Numbered from the stretch's first letter, positions 1-8,800 are shown. The stretch is 15,731 nucleotides of DNA from Baffinella frigidus (GCA_026770585.1 MU646456.1:632027-647757), one strand, 5' to 3'. Notes: generated from the sequence alone by a model not told the origin. Program-made: numbers and translations.

Positions 1-33
1 CCCCCGGATTGCCCCCCCGCGCCTCGGGGAAAC

Positions 34-88
34 TTATCAGCACATATATCAGCTGTTTTGCGGATATTGCTGATACGTGCTGATACGT
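34..88. repeat. Small imperfect hairpin, TATCAGCA arms
   Basis: The arm TATCAGCACATATATCAGC at about 34-52 is answered by GCTGATACGTGCTGATA at about 72-88. It looks like a small or decayed palindromic element upstream of the first exon. I see no gene in the first 280 bases apart from this hairpin and the PAL-C element that follows. Confidence 0.45.
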
Positions 89-138
89 AACAGCACCCAG
101 CTGAATGACAACCCTGGCCCGGCTGGGCCGTGCAAGCT

Positions 139-278
139 AATCTCCATACAAGTATTAATTAATTGCTTTTGGCAACGAAAATTACCACACGATTTGCTCA
201 CAAAAGTAATAGTAAAGCGTTTGTGTAGTAAATTTCGTTGCGCCAAAAGCGATTAATTAATACTTTTGTGGAGATGAA
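139..278. repeat. PAL-C palindromic MITE, copy 1
   Basis: This is an inverted-repeat element with termini ATCTCCATACAAGTATTAAT and ATTAATACTTTTGTGGAGAT. A second inner arm pair (ACGAAAATTACCACACG and TGTGTAGTAAATTTCGT) flanks a short AT-rich loop. It is near-identical to the copy at 11249-11386. It lies just upstream of the first exon of the pentapeptide-repeat gene, so it probably sits in that gene's preceding intron. Its AT-richness contrasts with the GC-rich exons. Confidence 0.9.
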
Positions 279-308
279 AGCGGTAACGAGGAAGCTGGCT
301 GGTCGCAG

Positions 309-1608
309 GGGGCGCAGCGGCGCCGTCGCAGCCCTGGCTAGTGTCAGCAGCGCCAGCAGCGAGCGCCTACTTCTCGGCAGGGTCGGCGTCAGCGGGGGTC
401 ATCAACTGCTCGTCCGCCCTCGGGGTCGGGTTCTTCTCGATCGGGATGGTCTCGTTTGGCCTCATTGGCTCCATCGGGATCTTCTCTGTCGGTATTTCCC
501 TCCGCCCCCCACCCCCACTGGCCCTTGGACGTGGCTCAAATAGTGCTCTGGGGCATTTTCGATTTACCTTGGATCGGGGTCGGATCCGGATCCGACCCCG
601 ATCCAAGGTGAAATCGAAGACCTTCCAGGGCACTATCTATTTGAGCCACTTGGGATGGCTGGTGGCCCGTGAGAGGTTGCCCCTTCTGCCACCCGACCAG
701 CCATGCTGCCTGCCTGCCAGCCAGCAGCCACCAGAAGAGAACCAAATCAGGGTGATGAGGCCTGTGGTAACCCCCCCCTGCAGACTCAAGGCTCAGCCTT
801 TAGTCTGGAGGGGAAATCAATGTTTGCGATCGTTCGATTTGGTTCACTTCTGGTGGCTGGTGCAGAGGGTCTTCTCCGCGCGCTGCCCTGCATGACGGTT
901 AGTCCTTCTCTTACAAGGCCTTCACGCACGGGAATACATGGTTGCCATGTTGTAGCTCTGCCTCACACGGTTTGGTCTCGCCAATCCACACAGCGGGCTA
1001 CGAAGGGATTTTCGGGCAGGAAATGCCCGAGTTTCCGTTACCTTATCCGTAGGAACCCCCCTATGTCCCTACGGGTTGCCTACCGTTGGGTCCTAGGTCT
1101 TGTCGCTCAGGGGTGATTCAAAATCCCTTCGAAGTCCGCTTTGTGTTTGGCTAGACCGGAAGTCAATTCCCCAAGGTTTTGGTGCAAATCCGTCAACTTT
1201 TGAAGTGAAAACGATCAGTCAACCCGAGTCAGGCAGAGCTAGATGTTGGGTTTGATCCGTAATAATCTCTCTGTTTCTTCGGCATCCGCGCAGCTGCACC
1301 GAATGCTTGACTGAGACTGATTCCGTTCCGCAGGTTTCTTCTCGATTGGATTCTTCTCGATAGGCATCTTCTCAGTGGGGCAAGTAGCGCTCGGCGTCTA
1401 CGCGTGGGGCGCCTACTCCCGCTGGATGAAGAAGGGCGACGGCTGGAGCGGGGGGCGCAAGGTCCTCATGAACGACATCTTCAACTTCGGGCATCTCCTC
1501 CAAGAACCTGTCGAGATGTCCGACCTCGCGCAATCATCGGTGCCCCTCGCGCAATCCTCCGTCCCCCTCACCGCCTCCTCCGCCCAGCTCGGCCAATCTG
1601 CCGCGTGA
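309..1608 (+). CDS. Hydrophobic xxSxG pentapeptide-repeat protein, C-terminal two exons (partial)
   Basis: Two exons are modelled. The first ends at 491; its acceptor is uncertain, lying between 287 and about 350, with the CAG at 306-308 used here. The second runs 1334-1608 and ends in TGA. The intron 492-1333 is GT-AG, phase 1, with donor GTATTT and acceptor CCGCAG. Across the junction the repeat register continues exactly: FFSIG, MVSFG, LIGSIG, IFSVG, then FFSIG, FFSIG, IFSVG, QVALG, VYAWG. This continuity is the main evidence for the splice. After the repeats come a basic, Trp-containing segment (AYSRWMKKGDGWSGG) and a Ser/Gln-rich tail with a repeated SSVPLAQ unit. The repeats are hydrophobic with Gly every fifth residue, which suggests a membrane-associated or solenoid fold; this is inference. 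I do not recognise a named family. Upstream exons lie outside the window or were not found. A decayed copy of the gene's 3' flank recurs near 4375-4510. Confidence 0.7.
531..651. repeat. Palindromic MITE, GTGGCTCAAATAG termini
   Basis: Terminal arms GTGGCTCAAATAGTGC and CACTATCTATTTGAGCCAC pair. A long inner palindrome is centred on GGATCCGGATCC near 592. It lies 39 bp inside intron 1 of the pentapeptide-repeat gene. Only one copy is in the window. Confidence 0.88.
727..865. repeat. PAL-I palindromic MITE, copy 1
   Basis: The termini are AGCCACCAGAAGAGAACCAA and TTGGTTCACTTCTGGTGGCT. The second copy, at about 8229-8340, abuts the first exon of the minus-strand gene. The interior is not palindromic. 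The element sits in the 842-bp intron 492-1333. Confidence 0.8.
986..1147. repeat. PAL-H palindromic MITE, copy 1
   Basis: Arms CGAAGGGATTTT and AAAATCCCTTCG flank an interior with TTTCCGTTACCTTATCCGTA and a CCTAGG/CTACGGGTTG core. The same element recurs in the opposite orientation at about 14131-14287. It is the third element inside the 842-bp intron, which is therefore about half MITE sequence. Confidence 0.85.
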
Positions 1609-1723
1609 GCGCTCTGAACGCTACAGACAGTGAATCCACCTAGGCGTCCTCATAACCTTGCGTCCTTATGCCCTTAGATTCTATGTACCTACAAGCGCCC
1701 CGGCAACTTCCACGAGCCGTACG

Positions 1724-1848
1724 TACAGGGGTACCTCGCTCATAAGAAAGCGCGCCCACCCTAGGACCACCATAGGGCCCTAGGCATAGCCCTACTGTAG
1801 GGTCCTAGCTAGGGGGGGTTGGTTTCTTATGAGCGAGGTACCCCTGTA
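1724..1848 (+). repeat. PAL-A MITE, copy 1
   Basis: A near-perfect foldback of 125 bp. It starts TACAGGGGTACCTCGCTC and ends with the reverse complement, with TA at each end. The core carries CCTAGGACCACCATAGGG and CTACTGTAGGGTCCTAG. It lies 116 bp after the stop of the pentapeptide gene. Confidence 0.95.
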
Positions 1849-1911
1849 GATGCAGATTCCGCGCGAGTGGACACCTTGGCGACAGTGCGCATTTGCTGCT
1901 CTTGGAGTCTG

Positions 1912-1967
1912 GGGATACAGCCCCGTGTAAAGTCACTTTGGCCATCCTACACGGGGCTGTATCCCTA
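1912..1967. repeat. Short hairpin PAL-K, intact copy
   Basis: Arms GGGATACAGCCCCGTGTA and TACACGGGGCTGTATCCC flank a loop containing AAAGTCACTTTGG. Half-copies keeping the loop and right arm occur at 4638-4685 and 7672-7715, so this is a dispersed unit and not a one-off stem. Confidence 0.8.
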
Positions 1968-2072
1968 ACACAGTTGGAGCGTGAGACGTGGCCTGCCAGG
2001 GCGCGCGGGGCCTCGAGGCCAGGGGTGGGATGTAATGGTGAATACACTTTTCAAGGCCTTCGCGGAAGGGAA

Positions 2073-2198
2073 TACAGGGGCACCTCGCTCATAAGAAACT
2101 GCCCCCCCCTAGGACCACCGTAGGGCCCTACATGTAGGCATAGACCTACTGTAGGGTCCTAGGGGGAGGCGGTTTCTTATGAGCGAGGTACCCCTGTA
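2073..2198 (+). repeat. PAL-A MITE, copy 2
   Basis: Full-length foldback of 126 bp with TA at both ends. The left terminus reads TACAGGGGCACC (one change). The core contains an extra CATG, giving CCTACATGTAGG. Confidence 0.94.
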
Positions 2199-2258
2199 CA
2201 CGGTGGGCTTGTTGGTTTCGATCCGTATGAAACGATCTTTTAGAACTGCTGCGCGCTG

Positions 2259-2437
2259 CCACACGAGGCTACCCAGGCGAACAGAATAAATGTCGGTTGT
2301 AAACGTGTGAAGTAATTTTCAGCTGAAAAGCAGCGACTTTACACAGGTCCGACCGCTCAGCGGGCGGAAACGTGATCATTTGCCCACAAAACTTTAACAG
2401 TCCGTTTTATTCTGTTCGCCTGGGTAGCCTCGTGTGG
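2259..2437. repeat. PAL-D MITE, copy 1
   Basis: Terminal arms CCACACGAGGCTACCCAGGC and GCCTGGGTAGCCTCGTGTGG are perfectly complementary and extend into GAACAGAATAAA. TG or TGC flanks both ends, suggesting a 2-3 bp target duplication. Other copies are at 6229-6404 and 13700-13873. Confidence 0.92.
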
Positions 2438-2540
2438 TGCGTGATTCTTTTCAAGGTTCCCAGCAGGACCGGGGCTGCGGGCTGCTTTGGTCGAATCCCT
2501 CATCCTGGAAGCCGCTAGAAAGCCGGCGGCGATGGTGCAC

Positions 2541-2718
2541 TCAACAACCAAACCTCAACCATAGACCCTAAATCCTAAACCTTAAACCCCACACCCTAAA
2601 GATAAACCCGATACCCTGCACCCTACATGTGCACTCTAAACCCTCAACACTAAACCCTCAACCTAACGGAACCCGAAACCCGAAACCCAGAACACTAAAC
2701 CCTAAACCCAGAACACTG
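2541..2718. repeat. Degenerate telomere-type CCCTAAA tract (interstitial)
   Basis: About 180 bp of C/A-rich sequence is dominated by CCCTAAA, CCTAAAC and variants such as CCTCAAC and ACCCGAAA. This is the complement of TTTAGGG, the telomere unit of plants and many algae. The repeats are imperfect and flanked by MITEs, so it looks like an old internal telomeric or subtelomeric tract and not a chromosome end. Confidence 0.75.
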
Positions 2719-2779
2719 TCCGTGAAGAAGACATTGAATATTTTGAGATTGTGCGTGTTGGACACACTGAAGGGGGCCG

Positions 2780-2900
2780 TACAGGGGTACCTCGCTCATA
2801 AGAAACCGCACCCCCCCTAGGACCACCGCAGGGCCCTAGGCATAGTCCTACTGTAGGGTCCTGGAGGGGGGCGGTTTCTTATGAGCGAGGTACCCCTGTA
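2780..2900 (+). repeat. PAL-A MITE, copy 3
   Basis: Full-length foldback of 121 bp with TA at both ends and intact terminal arms TACAGGGGTACC and GGTACCCCTGTA. It lies about 60 bp beyond the telomere-like tract. Confidence 0.95.
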
Positions 2901-3022
2901 TCACGGATGAGATTCTTTTGTGAACACTTGTATATTTTAGAAGGACTGCTTTTTTAAAAAAGCCCTGCAAGATCCGAGATCGCAGGCGGCTCACAGCTCT
3001 AGGAAAGGTGTCCGCGGGCAGC

Positions 3023-3142
3023 TACAGGGGTACCTCGCTCATAAGAAACGACCCCCCCCCCTAGGACCACCATAGGACCCTAGGCAAGGTCCTACTGTAG
3101 GGTCCTAGGGGGGGGCGGTTTCTTATGAGCGAGGTACCCCTA
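3023..3142 (+). repeat. PAL-A MITE, copy 4 (joined to PAL-B)
   Basis: A 120-bp foldback whose right end reads GGTACCCCTATCCCTTAAG. The PAL-A terminus runs directly into a PAL-B terminus, with the TA at 3141-3142 shared. Confidence 0.93.
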
Positions 3143-3243
3143 TCCCTTAAGTGACCAACGGGCGAATAATCGCCCGCGGAAGCCCTAGGCAGGTCCTAGG
3201 GCCCTACGGTAGGGCGTATGAGCCTACTGGTCACTTAAGGGGT
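3141..3243 (+). repeat. PAL-B palindromic element, copy 1
   Basis: Arms TATCCCTTAAGTGACCA and TGGTCACTTAAGGGGTA enclose a small GGGCGA/TCGCCC hairpin and an off-centre core, CCTAGGGCCCTACGGTAGGG. All four PAL-B copies in the window touch a PAL-A element. Confidence 0.9.
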
Positions 3244-3404
3244 ATAGCTGGCAGCTAGGTGCGCAGTGCGGGGCGCGCCAGCAGGCCGGGGCCTCCAGGG
3301 CTCATAACACCGTGCCTCGCATAGAAGTTCGTCGGTTTATTAACGGCCCACACGGTTTTCAAGGTCGAGGGAAATCTGGTTCGAAGTTCCCGCAACAGTT
3401 GCAG

Positions 3405-3526
3405 TACAGGGTCACCTCGCTCATAAGAACCCCCCCCCCCCCCTAGGACCACCATAGGGCCCTAGGCATGGTCCTACTGTAGGGTCCTAGGGGGGTGCAG
3501 TTTCTTATGAGCGAGGTACCCCTGTA
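3405..3526 (+). repeat. PAL-A MITE, copy 5
   Basis: Foldback of 122 bp. It shares subfamily marks (a long C run after ATAAGAA, GGCATGGTCC in the core, GGGTGCAGTTTC in the right arm) with copy 10 at 14799-14918, so those two share a recent source. No PAL-B is attached here. Confidence 0.94.
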
Positions 3527-3698
3527 AAGCGACTGCGGCGGTGACTAAAGGTCCTACAGGAGAAGAAGATGCAGAGGCGCACGCTGCAGACACGGGGCGC
3601 TTGCTTGATTGAAGAAGGTACTTGGAGGAAGCGAGACGTGGCGTGACTTGCGCTGTCAAGATCACTCAGATTATGTCCGCGTGTCTCACTTCTCAAGG

Positions 3699-3894
3699 TA
3701 GAGCGGTTTTCGCATCTGTCGGCCACCCACCGATATGAAATTATGAACAAGGGCTCCAATTCCGGCAACTTTTGACGTGATTCTGAAGTTTTAGAGTTTT
3801 ATTTTGTGATAAAAATGCCAAAGGTGGCCGGAATTGGAGCCCTTGTTCATAATTTCATATCGGTGGGTGGCCGACAGATGCGAAAACCGCTCTA
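3699..3894. repeat. PAL-E-type MITE with ~68-bp perfect arms
   Basis: Arms begin TAGAGCGGTTTTCGCATCTG and remain complementary for about 68 bases, through GGGCTCCAATTCCGG, around an AT-rich loop of about 60 bases. It begins and ends with TA. Two other elements (5867-6057 and 10584-10790) share the TAGAGC start. Frames read across either arm give the same peptide and are not genes. Confidence 0.93.
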
Positions 3895-3986
3895 GTAAAG
3901 TCACTTCTCTCGAGAGGCGAGTCCCTCAAAAATCGCTCACCGCGTCATCTGATTCCGAAGAACCGCTCTCGAGCAGACGTCGATTC

Positions 3987-4137
3987 TTATCTCAGAAAAG
4001 GAGTTTTAGAAGTCCTTTTCCTAAAGTCAACTCCCCTATAAATCCGTCAACTTATGCGTGGAGTAAAGAACAAGTTGACGGATTTGTGGGGGAGTTGACT
4101 TAGGAAAACGACTTCTAAAAGTCCTTTTCTGAGATCA
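3987..4137. repeat. PAL-F MITE, copy 1
   Basis: Arms ATCTCAGAAAAGGAGTTTTA and its complement ending CTTTTCTGAGAT enclose an inner pair, AAGTCAACTCCCC and GGGGAGTTGACTT, and a loop with GTCAACTT and AAGTTGAC. The same architecture recurs at 11785-11933. Confidence 0.92.
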
Positions 4138-4183
4138 ATTCTCAGGGGTTGCACTCGAGCCCTCTGGCGCCAGTGCCATGCAT

Positions 4184-4338
4184 GCAAACCCACCCTGAAC
4201 ATGTAGGCACCTTATGGGCAAATCGAAGGTTTCTTAAGTCAACTCCCATACAAATGCGCCCGGAATCCGGGCGCATCCGGGCGCATCTGTGGGAGACTGC
4301 CGTAAGATTTGCCCGTGGGTTGCCTCCAGGGTGGTTTT
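4184..4338. repeat. Imperfect palindromic element with GCGCCCGGA centre
   Basis: The left half (AAACCCACCCTG, GGGCAAATC, ACTCCCATACAAATGCGCCCGG) is mirrored on the right by CCGGGCGCATCTGTGGGAG, GATTTGCCCGTGGG and CCAGGGTGG. The arms have diverged, so this is an older copy. Its inner AGTCAACTCCC resembles PAL-F. Confidence 0.75.
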
Positions 4339-4374
4339 CGGGGAACCGTTTCGGAGGAGCACCTCCGCGCCGCA

Positions 4375-4512
4375 TTCTCCGACTGTGAACGCTACAGGTA
4401 CCAGTCAACTCTCTCTACTTAGGAGGCCTAAGTGAATCTACTTCGAAGGCGTAAGTGGCGTCCTCATAACCTTGCGTCCTTACATGCCCTTAGAGCCTAG
4501 ATACCCACACCG
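4375..4512 (+). repeat. Diverged duplicate of the pentapeptide gene's 3' flank
   Basis: TGAACGCTACAG, AGTGAATC and GGCGTCCTCATAACCTTGCG followed by TCCTTA and GCCCTTAGA appear here in the same order as just after the TGA at 1606-1608 (positions 1616-1680). An insertion lies between the first two blocks. A shorter third copy (TGCCCTTTAGAGCCTAGACA, then CCCACA) is at 5004-5030. No coding remnant of the gene is convincing. Confidence 0.7.
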
Positions 4513-4637
4513 ACCTCTCTTCAAATTTTGATATTACGTTGACACACGACCCCCCCTTCCCCACGGTACGAGCGACCGCCCGGGACCCTGCTTGCCCCCT
4601 GTCAGCCGCCAGCCGTGCGGGCTTTCATCTCCGGACG

Positions 4638-4685
4638 TGACTGTGTAAAGTCACTCCGGTCATCCTACACGGGGTTGTATCCCCA
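4638..4685 (+). repeat. PAL-K half-copy
   Basis: GTGTAAAGTCACTCCGGTCA followed by TCCTACACGGGG and TTGTATCCCC matches the loop and right arm of the hairpin at 1912-1967. The left arm is mostly missing. Confidence 0.65.
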
Positions 4686-4754
4686 GACGGAGAGGCGCGT
4701 GCCTCCTGAGCAGTCGCCGAGTGTCGGGGTCGCGCGGGAGGTTGCTTGTGGGTA

Positions 4755-4858
4755 TATCCCTCAAGTGCCCAGTAGGCTCATACGCCCTACCGTAGGGCCC
4801 TAGGACCAGCCTAGGACCTCAGGCCCCCAAATTTGGAGGCCTGGTCACTTAAGGGATA
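4755..4858 (-). repeat. PAL-B element, copy 2 (joined to PAL-A)
   Basis: It begins TATCCCTCAAGTGCCCAGTA and ends GGTCACTTAAGGGATA, running straight into CAGGGGTACC of the next PAL-A. It is the reverse orientation of copy 1. The loop side holds CCCCCAAATTTGGAGG. Confidence 0.88.
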
Positions 4859-4976
4859 CAGGGGTACCTCGCTCACCAGAAAACGCCACCCCCTACGACC
4901 CTGCAGTAGGCCTATGCCTAGGGCCCTATGGTGGTCCTTAGGGGGGGCTGTTTCTTATGAGCGAGGTACCCCTGTA
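4857..4976 (-). repeat. PAL-A MITE, copy 6 (joined to PAL-B)
   Basis: Foldback of 120 bp. Its asymmetric core reads in reverse (GCAGTAGGCCTATGCCTAGG), so the element lies on the minus strand. It shares its left TA with PAL-B copy 2. Confidence 0.94.
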
Positions 4977-5036
4977 GGCTCTACGGGCACCTAAGGACGC
5001 ACGGTGCCCTTTAGAGCCTAGACACCCACATTACTT

Positions 5037-5866
5037 GAGGTCCTTCGGGTTCTTCGAGCTCCCAACATAGGCGGACACCGGAACTGGTTCTGTAGAGAGG
5101 CCATGCTTGCTTTCGGATCACATCAAGTGACTATGGATGGGCGAGCGGGCGGCCGCGGACGCCGCGCTTCAGCCAGTCTTTGTTCTTGAGCATCGTGTCC
5201 TCGTCGAACTCGTACTCAAAGCCCAGCATCTGGTCGGTCAGTTGGCGCAAAGTCAGTCGCTTTACTCGCGGAGTTGACCGCCCTTCCGAGAGATTTGGAT
5301 CCTGGAACAGCTGTAGGTACTGTGGGTAGGATGGAAACACAGAACAACCTCGTCGAACTCGTATTCGAAGCCAGGCATCTGGGGGGGGAGGACAAGATTT
5401 AATCCTTCAGGTCTTTTAGGTTCTTCGAGTTCCCAACATAGGAGGACACTGGAACTTGTTCTGTAGAAAAGCCGTTCTTTTCGGATCACATCAAGCCCCC
5501 CCTGTGCAGAGGATCGCGGCATCTGGTCGGTAGTTAGCACAAAGTCAGTTGCTTTACTCCCGAGTCGCTTTACTCCCTGAGTCCCCCACCCTTCCAAGAT
5601 CCTGGATCCTTCAACAACTGTGGGTAGTGTCTAGCTCTGTCCCACTTCGATTTCGTCTCCCCATCGATTCGCCCCCCCCAAAATTTCTCAGGAAAATTTT
5701 GACACCCCCCCATGAAATTTACCTGAGAAATTTCGGGGGGGGGCGAAGTGATGAGAGACGAAATCGAAGTGGGACAGAGCTAGAGTGTGGGAAGGATGGA
5801 AACACAGAACAACCTCGTCGAACTAGTACTAGCAGCCCAACATCTGAGGGGAAACGCGAGATTTAA
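5037..5866 (-). repeat. Tandem duplication containing the terminal exon of the minus-strand gene
   Basis: Unit 1 (about 5037-5401) and unit 2 (about 5402-5866) share, in order, GGTTCTTCGAG, CCCAACATAGG, TTTCGGATCACATCAAG, CATCTGGTCGG, CAAAGTCAGT, GATCCTGGA, GGATGGAAACACAGAACAAC and a 30-base copy of the exon head. Unit 1 keeps the full terminal exon (5131-5229). In unit 2 the exon body has been replaced by about 25 bases, and a MITE is inserted at 5628-5785. The exon-head copies are at 5349-5378 (open) and 5814-5843 (two stop codons). Confidence 0.85.
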
Positions 5867-8800
5867 TAGAGCGATTCCGGGAAATGTTTGCCGCTTTTTG
5901 GTTTGCTGGTTCGTCGATTTGCTGATTTCATTTGAACTAGAAGAAGGGTTTACGCCCTTTCAAAACGCACCGTTTCGAGAGTTCTGGTACGCATGAAAAC
6001 AGCAAACCGTCAAAGCAGCAAACGGAAAAGCGGTCAACATTTCCCGAAACCGCTCTAAGTTGACAAACACGACCACTTCACGCTAGGGGGAGAGGTTTGA
6101 CGAGAGCTGGTCCACGCGGCGCCGCCCCTAGGGTGGTCCTATGCTCCTAGGCATAGCCCTACCGTAGGACACTAGGGCGGTGCGTGTCCTTAATTTCGAG
6201 TCACCTTTGTAGGGGGCGAGGTGTCCAAAAGAGGCTATCCATGCGAACAGAATAAAAGGACATTTTAAAATTTGTGGGGAAATGATCACGTTTCCGTACG
6301 GATGTCCGTACGGAAACGTGATCAAATACTGACTTTTGGCGTGTTTCCTGGGCAATAATCCAATAATTGACTTATGAATCTGTTCGCATGGATAGCCTCG
6401 TGTGGGCGGCGAGACCTGGTCGACTCAGCGACGCGACTTTGACTTTTTGGTCCTAGGACCCCTCGGCCTACGGTAGGAGGTCCTAGGCAATGCCGTATGC
6501 CCAACTACCCCATTTTCAGGCCGTTAGCCCATGAACCTGGTCGACACGGCGGCGCCCGTCGGCCGTCGTCGGCTCCGGGAGCCCTGAGGACCCCCGCTTC
6601 TTCTTGATCCCGATCGCCTGCCCGAGACGCGCCGCACATCACGTCAGTTGCTTTACACAACGCCCACGTCGAAAATCACTTGAGTTGCTTTACACAAAGC
6701 CGCAGATGAGTGAGGCCCCTCCGCCAGGTTCATAGGGTGACGAGCTGGGATTAGGGTGGTTGAGCGTACGTTCATAGGCTAACGGCCTGAAAATGGGGTA
6801 GTTAGGCATGCGGCATTGCCTAGGACCTCCTACCGTAGGCCGAGGGATCCTAGGACCAAAAAGTATCGGCCTACGGTAGGAGGTCCTAGGCAATACCGTA
6901 GGCCTAACTACCCCATTTTCAGGCCGTTACCCTATTAACGGTGTTGCCTACGGTAGGCCGCAGGGCCCCTAGGTCCAGGTTTCTCGTACAGGGGTACATC
7001 GCTCATAAGAAACCGCCTCACCCTAGGACCCTTCAGTAGGCCTATATGCCTAGGGCCTTATGGTGGCCCTAGGTGGGGGGCAGTTTCTTATGAGCGAGGT
7101 AGCCCTGTACGCCGTAGGGCCCATAGGCCCGGGTTTCTGGTAGGGGCCGGGCCCTAGGATGGTCCGACCGACTGAAGATCCGTAGAAGACACCTTAATAA
7201 TTTAAAGAAACTCTCATGCCTCGTAATTTCATAGTTCACAACGCCTTCGTCTAGCAATAATGGCTCCAAGCCCTGGTACAAATTTTGTACCAGGCATTGG
7301 GACACGACCCTAAAATACCCTTAATAGACATTTAAACCACTTCATGGTCATGTCCATGGTCTTGTCCCGTACAAAATTTGTACGGGGCTTGGAGCCATTA
7401 TTGCTTGACGAAGGCGTCGGAAACTATTAAATTGGACGATTCCACCTCTCACAAGGAAACTTCTCCCCCGAGAATCCATCAATTCGCTCATCCGAGAATT
7501 CTTGAAGTCCACTACAGGGATACCTCGTGTGTAAGAAAACGCAACTAAAGAAAACGGACCAGATTCGACCCCTGCGTTTTCTTAATTCAGTACCAGAGAG
7601 TTGATTAAATGGGGTTTATCCCCAGATCTGACCGAAACCCCCGAAATCCACCTAGTGGTTCCGCGTAGTATGTAAAGTCACTCCGGCTATGCCTACATGG
7701 GGTTTATCCCCAGATCTGCCTGCGGTCAGCGCGTGGCGGGCGCGGGATCCCGTCACGCACAAACCGAGACTAATAGGGTAACGGCTAAATTCAGGGTAGT
7801 CGAGCTTATGGTATTGACCACGGCAAGTTGTAGGGCCCTGGTTTCTCGTAGGAGCGCTAGGACCGTCCTACGGCCTACCGTAGTCAACACCGTAGGCTCA
7901 ACTACCCTGGATGTAGGCCGTTGCCCTACGAAGACGTTTCAGGCAGGGGCCACGCCACGATGACCTGTGGACCAACTTGATTGCGTCTTTCTATTATTTG
8001 TGCACTACTAAAACTATTGTTGTCCGGAATCCGGACTAAGTTGACAGATTTGTGGGTGAATTGACTTTCAAAATATGCCAAGTTGGTGCACAGGTCATCG
8101 TGGCGTGGGGAACGGGGGGATGCGAGGGCTCATAACCTAACGACCGGTGCCTTATCCATTAGGCTACCGACGTACCAAAAAGAGGAGCTATCCACACCGT
8201 GGACGGCTGTGTAGGGAGAGGAGGACCCACTAGCCACCAGAAGTGAACCAACGCAAAAGTTGATTTCCCCAAAAGGCTCCGAACTGAACTTTTGCAATTC
8301 TTCGATTTTGTAGGATTTGGTTCTCTTGTGGTGGTTGGTGGACGGACCCGGATCGCCATCCACGCGGCGTAGCTAGTCTTGGGGTCCTGGATCTGGTTCT
8401 TGATGATCCAGCCGTCGGACTTGATGAGCTCGTGCACCCCCGGGAAGACCAGCGTCGCGCCCGGGATCTCGCCCGTGAGCTCGATCTTGGCCTGCGGCGA
8501 GCCCCCGTCCTGCGGGCGAGGCCGCGAGCGCACCGCCTCGAGGAACACCTCCATCTTGCCGCGCGGCGGGAGGCTCAGCACCTTGCGCAGGTTCGACACC
8601 TTGTCGTCGTCCAGCTCGCCAGTCATCCCGGTGATCTCCGAGATGTCTTCGTGCGTCAGCGAGATCAGGTTCTCCTCCCCCTCCACTTCCGAGCGCGGCC
8701 GTAGCACCGCGTCGGCTGCGCGCAGGAACGCTTCGAAGCGCCCGCCATCGTCGAAACCGGCGCCCTTCTTCCCGCCCGCCTTTTTCGCATCGAGTTTGCC

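Larger units (their letters stand above)
1609..5130. other. Gene-free interval packed with palindromic elements
   Basis: This is the region between the TGA of the plus-strand pentapeptide gene and the TAG of the minus-strand gene, so the genes converge here. I see no exon with a convincing frame, codon bias or splice continuity. It holds six PAL-A, two PAL-B, one PAL-D, one PAL-E, one PAL-F and other hairpins, a telomere-like tract, and duplicated 3'-flank sequence. Unassigned remnants lie at about 2440-2540, 2905-3020, 3245-3400, 3530-3695 and 4515-4640. Confidence 0.7.

Noticed and set aside
238-543. 101-codon plus-strand frame starting inside PAL-C
   Set aside because: It is a shifted frame of the pentapeptide-repeat exon. 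The repeat periodicity and splice continuity lie in the other frame.
1724-1848. GC-rich hairpins as rho-independent terminators
   Set aside because: They lack a following T run, recur in introns and intergenic DNA in both orientations, and belong to a dispersed element family in a eukaryotic genome.
3834-4103. Open frames of 87-89 codons beginning with the same peptide on both strands
   Set aside because: They are read-throughs of the perfect arms of a palindromic MITE, which gives the same peptide from each side.
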